A DNA stretch of 64,000 bases, taken from NCBI GenBank assembly GCA_964462535.1, contig CAYWXV010000008.1, positions 30,845 to 94,844 on the forward strand, read 5' to 3'. Origin of the DNA: CAYWXV01 sp964462535 (GTDB lineage: Bacteria > Bacteroidota > Ignavibacteria > OLB7). The notes below the pieces were generated by a model. It searched no databases and had not been told where the DNA came from. It saw only the letters and a program-made list of their open reading frames with translations. Below, piece by piece: positions 60,446-64,000 of the stretch. Position 1 is the first letter of the stretch. The number at the start of each line of letters is the position of its first letter. A program made the position numbers and the translations under genes.

Positions 60446-60453
60446 TATATTCC
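60446..60453 (+). promoter_or_regulatory. Candidate -7 element TATATTCC before the TPR gene
   Basis: TATATTCC about 50 bp upstream of ATG 60504, matching the TATnTTCC boxes seen elsewhere but with a longer leader. In the 154-bp region shared with the divergent sulfotransferase-like gene. Confidence 0.3.
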
Positions 60454-60503
60454 AGCCTCTCCTTCCAATTGCCCCCTTCTCCCCCATTCCTACCGACACT
60501 CCC

Positions 60504-61733
60504 ATGAGAACCGTACTCACTCCCCTCGTGTTCATCGCCGTTGCCACAGTCTCGCTGTATGGACAGTTCGGCGACCAGCTTACCAAGGTCGAGTCCGATG
60601 CAACGAAGGCACGACGACTCGGTATGGAGGGCATACACGAGGCCGATGCCGGGAACTACGACAGGGCTATCGCGCTCTTCACCGAGGCCAATCGCCTCGA
60701 TAGCTCGAACACCGTCTATCGCTACGAGATCGCATACGCGTTGTATCAGCAGAAGAAGTATGAGGAGTCCCTCTCTGTCCTGTTACCGGTTGTTGACGCA
60801 GAGGACGGCACCGACAAGCGGTATGCACTCCTCGCACATGCTTATGGAGCACTGGACGACGCGGACAAAGCTGAGGAGGCTTACGAGAAGGGGTTGAGGC
60901 GGTACCCGGAATCGGGAGCGCTCCATCAAGAGCGTGGAATGCTGGCGGCGATGCGTGAGGATATGCGCCTGGCGGTCGACTACTGGGAACGGGGAATCGA
61001 CGCGGAGCCGGGGTTTGCGGGGAATTATTACTGGGCCGCACGGTACTACTGCGGATCTAACTCGCCTCTCTGGGGATTGATGTACGCCGAGATTTTCCTC
61101 AACCTGGAACGGGGGACACAGCGTACAGTTGATATGAGCAAGTACCTGTATTCGACATTCGAAGAATCGATCATGTTCGATGGCGATTCGGTGCGGTTCA
61201 AGTTCATTCCCACCCTTCTCACCAGCACATCACCACCCCGAGACAACAAACTCTCTCTGAACGTGGTGATTCTCAAAACGGATGGAAGTGGCACATCGCC
61301 AGAAGCCGTCAAGAATCTCCTGGTTGGATTTCCGGTGACATTCGCGACGACGTTCATGCTGGCCGATATTGATACGGTTGTCAACCAAAAGCCTGGGCTC
61401 CTGCAATCCGAGCTCGACCTCACGATCGAAAACCTCACGGCAATTCGCCGTCGTTTCATCAAGATCTGGTATACCGGGGACAAGAGCGATCTCTACACGA
61501 TCGATCTATTCGAATGGCACAAGACGCTGATAGAGCTGGGCTACTTCGAGGCCTACAACTTCTGGCTCATGCGCCACGGTGCGTCCGAGGAAATGAAGGA
61601 GTGGCAGGCGAGGAATCAAAAGAGCTATAGGGCATTCACAACCTGGTTCGCCAATCACCCTATGCCACTTGACCCCGCCACAGCCTTCTGCCGGCTCAGA
61701 CTGGAAGAGACGTTGGCAGAAGAGGAGAACTAG
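60504..61733 (+). CDS. Secreted TPR protein
   Basis: 409 residues from ATG 60504. Signal peptide of about 20 residues (FIAVATVSLYGQ). Three or four TPR motifs lie at about 35-170 (GNYDRAIALFTEANRLDSSN, KKYEESLSVLLPVVD, ADKAEEAYEKGLRRYPES, LAVDYWERGIDAEP). The C-terminal half (about 190-409), with MYAEIFLNLERGTQRTVDMSKYLYSTFEESI and TIDLFEWHKTLIELGYFEAYNFWLMRHG, is a helical domain of unknown function. Such proteins serve in periplasmic or outer-membrane assembly. The next gene is 130 bp away, so it is monocistronic. Confidence 0.88.
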   Translation: MRTVLTPLVFIAVATVSLYGQFGDQLTKVESDATKARRLGMEGIHEADAGNYDRAIALFTEANRLDSSNTVYRYEIAYALYQQKKYEESLSVLLPVVDAEDGTDKRYALLAHAYGALDDADKAEEAYEKGLRRYPESGALHQERGMLAAMREDMRLAVDYWERGIDAEPGFAGNYYWAARYYCGSNSPLWGLMYAEIFLNLERGTQRTVDMSKYLYSTFEESIMFDGDSVRFKFIPTLLTSTSPPRDNKLSLNVVILKTDGSGTSPEAVKNLLVGFPVTFATTFMLADIDTVVNQKPGLLQSELDLTIENLTAIRRRFIKIWYTGDKSDLYTIDLFEWHKTLIELGYFEAYNFWLMRHGASEEMKEWQARNQKSYRAFTTWFANHPMPLDPATAFCRLRLEETLAEEEN

Positions 61734-61835
61734 AGGTTAACGGGCGTGGGGTTGCGAGACAAACCCGGGATGATGATGTGACCGCCACCTGTTGGCGCAA
61801 TTGCACCACGTGACGGGCCTGCGATTTGGCATTAC

Positions 61836-61847
61836 GTGTTACAACAC
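61836..61847. promoter_or_regulatory. Palindromic operator GTGTT-AC-AACAC upstream of the MarR gene
   Basis: Perfect 5-bp arms with two central bases, 14 nt before ATG 61862 and directly next to TATATTAG (61849-61856), a possible -10/-7 box. Position and symmetry suit autoregulation by the MarR dimer. A similar GTGTTG/CAACAC palindrome lies at 27181-27196. Confidence 0.45.
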
Positions 61848-61848
61848 C

Positions 61849-61856
61849 TATATTAG
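61849..61856 (+). promoter_or_regulatory. Putative promoter element TATATTAG before the MarR gene
   Basis: Box ends 5 nt before ATG, as in mutL and the MBL gene. Overlaps the proposed operator region, so repressor binding would block the promoter. Confidence 0.35.
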
Positions 61857-61861
61857 ACGTC

Positions 61862-62335
61862 ATGAAGAAGCTACAAGAGGAAATCAAGCAGAATCGGCCG
61901 TTTTCTAGTCTTGAAGAGGAGGCGGCGTTGAACATCGCGCGAACGGCGGCCGTGCTGGAGCATCGAAAGATAGACCTGCTTCGCGCCCATGACATCACGC
62001 CGACGCAGTACAACGTCCTCCGGATTCTCCGCGGTGCTGGTGAAGCGGGACTATGCCGGAACGAGGTGAGGGACAGACTCGTCGCGCTTGTGCCCGACAC
62101 GACACGCCTGCTCGATCGGATGGCGGACATGGGTTTGCTGGTGCGAGTGCGTCAGACGGACGATCGCCGTTACGTGACCACGCGCATCACGCAGAAAGGG
62201 CTCGACGTGCTGGCGGCACTCGACTCCCCCCTTGAGACAGCTAACAAACGATGGTTCGAACACATGACCGAAGCCGAACTCCGTTTCCTGATCGAAGCGC
62301 TCGAGAAGGCCCGGGAAGGACGGGCCGATTCCTGA
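61862..62335 (+). CDS. MarR family transcriptional regulator
   Basis: 157 residues from ATG 61862. N-terminal dimerisation helix (KLQEEIKQNRPFSSLEEEAALNIARTAAVLEH), then winged helix: ITPTQYNVLRILRGAGEAGLCRNEVRDRLVALVPDTTRLLDRMADMGLLVRVRQTDDRRYVTTRITQKG. The recognition helix lies around 65-85 and the wing around 95-105, with the DDRR motif typical of the family. The stop TGA overlaps the ATG of the dioxygenase by one base (TGATG), so the pair forms a self-regulated operon. Confidence 0.93.
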   Translation: MKKLQEEIKQNRPFSSLEEEAALNIARTAAVLEHRKIDLLRAHDITPTQYNVLRILRGAGEAGLCRNEVRDRLVALVPDTTRLLDRMADMGLLVRVRQTDDRRYVTTRITQKGLDVLAALDSPLETANKRWFEHMTEAELRFLIEALEKAREGRADS

Positions 62336-63216
62336 TGCGCCGGCGTCGATTTATTCATACCCTGTTTTCCGGAGCTGCCGCAATGTCATTGACCTCGTTG
62401 AAAAGCATCACGGATGAGCTTCATGCTCAGGCACGGACGATGCCGATTCTCTTTGTCGGGCACGGATCCCCCATGAACGGAATCGAGGACAACGATTTCA
62501 GCCGGCGCTGGAGGGAAATCGGAAAGGAGCTCCCGATCCCCGAGGCGGTCCTGGTGATTTCGGCTCACTGGCTCACCAGAGGAACACATGTCACCGCGAT
62601 GGAGCATCCGCGGACGATTCACGATTTCGGTGGTTTTCCTCAGGCTCTGTACGATGTGAGCTATCCTGCACCTGGCAGTCCGGCTCTTGCAGAGGAGACG
62701 AAGAGAACGATTGCCTCGACAGACGTGGGTCTGAATCACGACTGGGGGTTGGATCACGGAACCTGGAGCATTGTCCGGCACATGTATCCGGACGCCAATA
62801 TTCCGGTCCTCCAACTGAGCATCGACTACAATCGTCCTCCGCAATATCACTACGACCTGGCAAGGGAACTCGCGTCCCTGCGACAAAAGGGTGTATTGAT
62901 TATCGGGAGCGGGAACATGGTGCACAACCTTCGCCGTATCGCCTGGAATAAACTCGATGAAAACGAGTATGGCTTCGACTGGGCACTGGAGATGAACGAT
63001 ATCTTCAAGAAGAATATCCTCGAGCGCAACCACGATGCCCTGATTGACTACACGTCGCTGGGAAGCGGAGCGACGTTGGCCATCCCGACACCCGATCACT
63101 ACTACCCGCTCCTGTACGTTCTTGGACTTCAGACGGGCGCCGACGAGCCATCATTCTTCAATGATCGCGCAGTGGCCGGCTCACTCACGATGACGTCGGT
63201 TCAATTTCGCAGCTGA
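62335..63216 (+). CDS. LigB-type dioxygenase, 4,5-DOPA dioxygenase-like (YgiD)
   Basis: 293 residues. Catalytic zinc or iron ligands of the class III extradiol ring-cleaving fold are visible: H43 in FVGHGSPM, H78 in ISAHWL and H141 in LDHGTW. GSGNMVHNLRRI and HYYPLLYVLG occur near the end. The N-terminus RRRRFIHTLFSGAAAMS is a possible twin-arginine signal, unusual for this normally cytoplasmic enzyme. E. coli YgiD cleaves L-DOPA. In many bacteria a MarR repressor precedes it, suggesting a response to catechols or quinones. Confidence 0.93.
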   Translation: MRRRRFIHTLFSGAAAMSLTSLKSITDELHAQARTMPILFVGHGSPMNGIEDNDFSRRWREIGKELPIPEAVLVISAHWLTRGTHVTAMEHPRTIHDFGGFPQALYDVSYPAPGSPALAEETKRTIASTDVGLNHDWGLDHGTWSIVRHMYPDANIPVLQLSIDYNRPPQYHYDLARELASLRQKGVLIIGSGNMVHNLRRIAWNKLDENEYGFDWALEMNDIFKKNILERNHDALIDYTSLGSGATLAIPTPDHYYPLLYVLGLQTGADEPSFFNDRAVAGSLTMTSVQFRS

Positions 63217-63460
63217 CAACGCTGCACGGTCGGGCGATACGCCGTCTGCGTCTTACGCCCGTGGCGATGGCCGATTTGCGGTCGTAGAATGACTCGTCTG
63301 AATAGTTGGTGGTGGAGTGTATGCGTGAGGCATCTCTACCCGAGTACTATTGGAGCTCAACCGACTCTCGACCCACTCATCTCGCCCCGTTGTCCTCTGT
63401 AACCCCCTCTGTGACCATGTGACACGCCATCCCTGGAGGTGACAGGTAGCGGTCTGCGAA
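63217..63460. other. Spacer between the dioxygenase and the kinase
   Basis: 244 bp between convergent genes. No clear hairpin with a U tract, no repeat copy, no RNA gene recognised. Confidence 0.4.
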
Positions 63461-64000
63461 CTACCTACCAGAGAATGCGATCACTGATTCCACCTGCTCG
63501 TCAGTCGCCATCGCCCCATCCAGCCGAATCACGGGAACGGGCATGTCGGCAAGCCAGGTTTCGTGAACAAGTCGACTGCGCTGTGACATTCCTGCCGTGT
63601 CGTAAGCCGCGGCCCATTCGATGAAATCCACGTAGGTCTTGTGCATGACTCCACCCGGCGCAAGCGCCGCCTCACCGTACCGTTGGATCTCACGCCTCCT
63701 CAAGCGCTCCATCCGAACGTCTTGATCCAGCGAGATGAATATCACCAGGTCGAATTGCGGGATGAACACGTCTCCCCACCCGCACAACGATCCTGACAGC
63801 ACCCATTTCCCCGCACCATCAAGTGCGCTACGGAGCGCGGCCTGACGCGCTTCGACGGGTGTCTTCTCCTGGAATGGAGGATCAGTTCGCTCCCAGAAGA
63901 AATCGTCCGTGTCGAAGTGAGCACACGAGAGCCGCGTTGCCAGAGCACGGCCGAGTGTTGTGGTGCCGGAGCCGGAAGCGCCAAGCACATGTACACACCC
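63461..64000 (-). CDS. Small P-loop (adenylate/shikimate-kinase-like) kinase, cut by window end
   Basis: About 179 residues visible; the frame stays open to 64000 and the start lies beyond the edge. LGASGSGTTTLGRALA is a Walker A of the type G-A-S-G-S-G-T-T-T, in which the Lys of GKT is replaced by Thr (a variant of the AAA_18/nucleoside-kinase-like group). FDTDDFFWERTDPPF holds the D-x-D-D-F-F-W substrate site, and SGSLCGWGD and DLVIFISLD follow with RRR lid residues. The family is annotated adenylate kinase-like; the substrate is unknown. The absent lysine and the Arg-rich lid (MERLRRREIQRYG) are both worth checking. Confidence 0.78.
   Translation of the reverse strand, partial: GCVHVLGASGSGTTTLGRALATRLSCAHFDTDDFFWERTDPPFQEKTPVEARQAALRSALDGAGKWVLSGSLCGWGDVFIPQFDLVIFISLDQDVRMERLRRREIQRYGEAALAPGGVMHKTYVDFIEWAAAYDTAGMSQRSRLVHETWLADMPVPVIRLDGAMATDEQVESVIAFSGR

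Noticed and set aside
1..64000. tRNA, rRNA, prophage, toxin-antitoxin or restriction system
   Set aside because: I looked for T-arm motifs, rRNA-like stretches, integrases, phage structural genes, small toxin pairs and methylase/nuclease pairs and saw none.

Overview
The window is about 57% GC by eye, densely coding, and carries no rRNA, tRNA or CRISPR that I can see. Two secreted proteins (37371-38975 and 58742-60349) end in domains that look like type IX secretion sorting signals. Together with short peptide-like promoters of the TAnnTTTG type, a hexameric-type citrate synthase and KtrAB potassium uptake, this suggests a Bacteroidota/Chlorobiota (FCB) relative, possibly a Kapabacteria-like lineage. 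That placement is inference. The two runs of exactly 100 N and an exact 55-bp duplication around the first one show that this is a scaffolded draft, probably metagenomic, assembly.

Layout. 1-2.7 kb: the start of a secreted phosphodiester glycosidase, a small membrane protein and citrate synthase. 2.7-4.4 kb: a gene-poor stretch with a dispersed repeat and an assembly gap. 4.4-27.1 kb: an accessory-looking block of small single-domain enzymes, mostly on the minus strand: DHFR-like reductase, fatty-acid desaturase, ComB, SRPBCC, four VOC proteins, two tandem paralogous lipoproteins, three methyltransferases, L,D-transpeptidase with pyrophosphatase, Nudix, PhzF, an MBL hydrolase, several GNATs including a GNAT-GNAT and a GNAT-HAD fusion, and a beta-propeller plus MoaD pair. 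27.5-36 kb: MutL, an orphan ABC ATPase, a nucleotidyltransferase/B12-radical-SAM pair, a cyclic-nucleotide-gated potassium channel, a second desaturase with a GNAT, and lysine 2,3-aminomutase. 37-49 kb: a T9SS surface protein, ArgS, TruC-like pseudouridine synthase, a DASS anion symporter, KtrA/KtrB and a large TPR-BTAD regulator. 49-64 kb: a secreted BNR-repeat protein, beta-carbonic anhydrase, DoxX, hydrolases, a nucleotidyltransferase, a uridine-kinase-like protein with HisA, AlkD, an arylsulfotransferase-like T9SS protein, a TPR protein, a MarR/DODA dioxygenase pair and a P-loop kinase cut by the window end.

The most distinctive signal is a family of short CTAG-bounded palindromic repeats (six copies, 113-196 bp). 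They share terminal inverted repeats, and a central GGCGTACC/GGTACGCC hairpin is present, absent or duplicated in different copies. Three copies provide the TAG stop codon of the adjacent gene. Other points of interest are probable leaderless genes with a TATnTTCS box 4-6 nt before ATG, two long antisense 3' overlaps (116 and 100 bp), a perfect 22-bp terminator hairpin with a UUCG loop, and several compact uncharacterised gene pairs.
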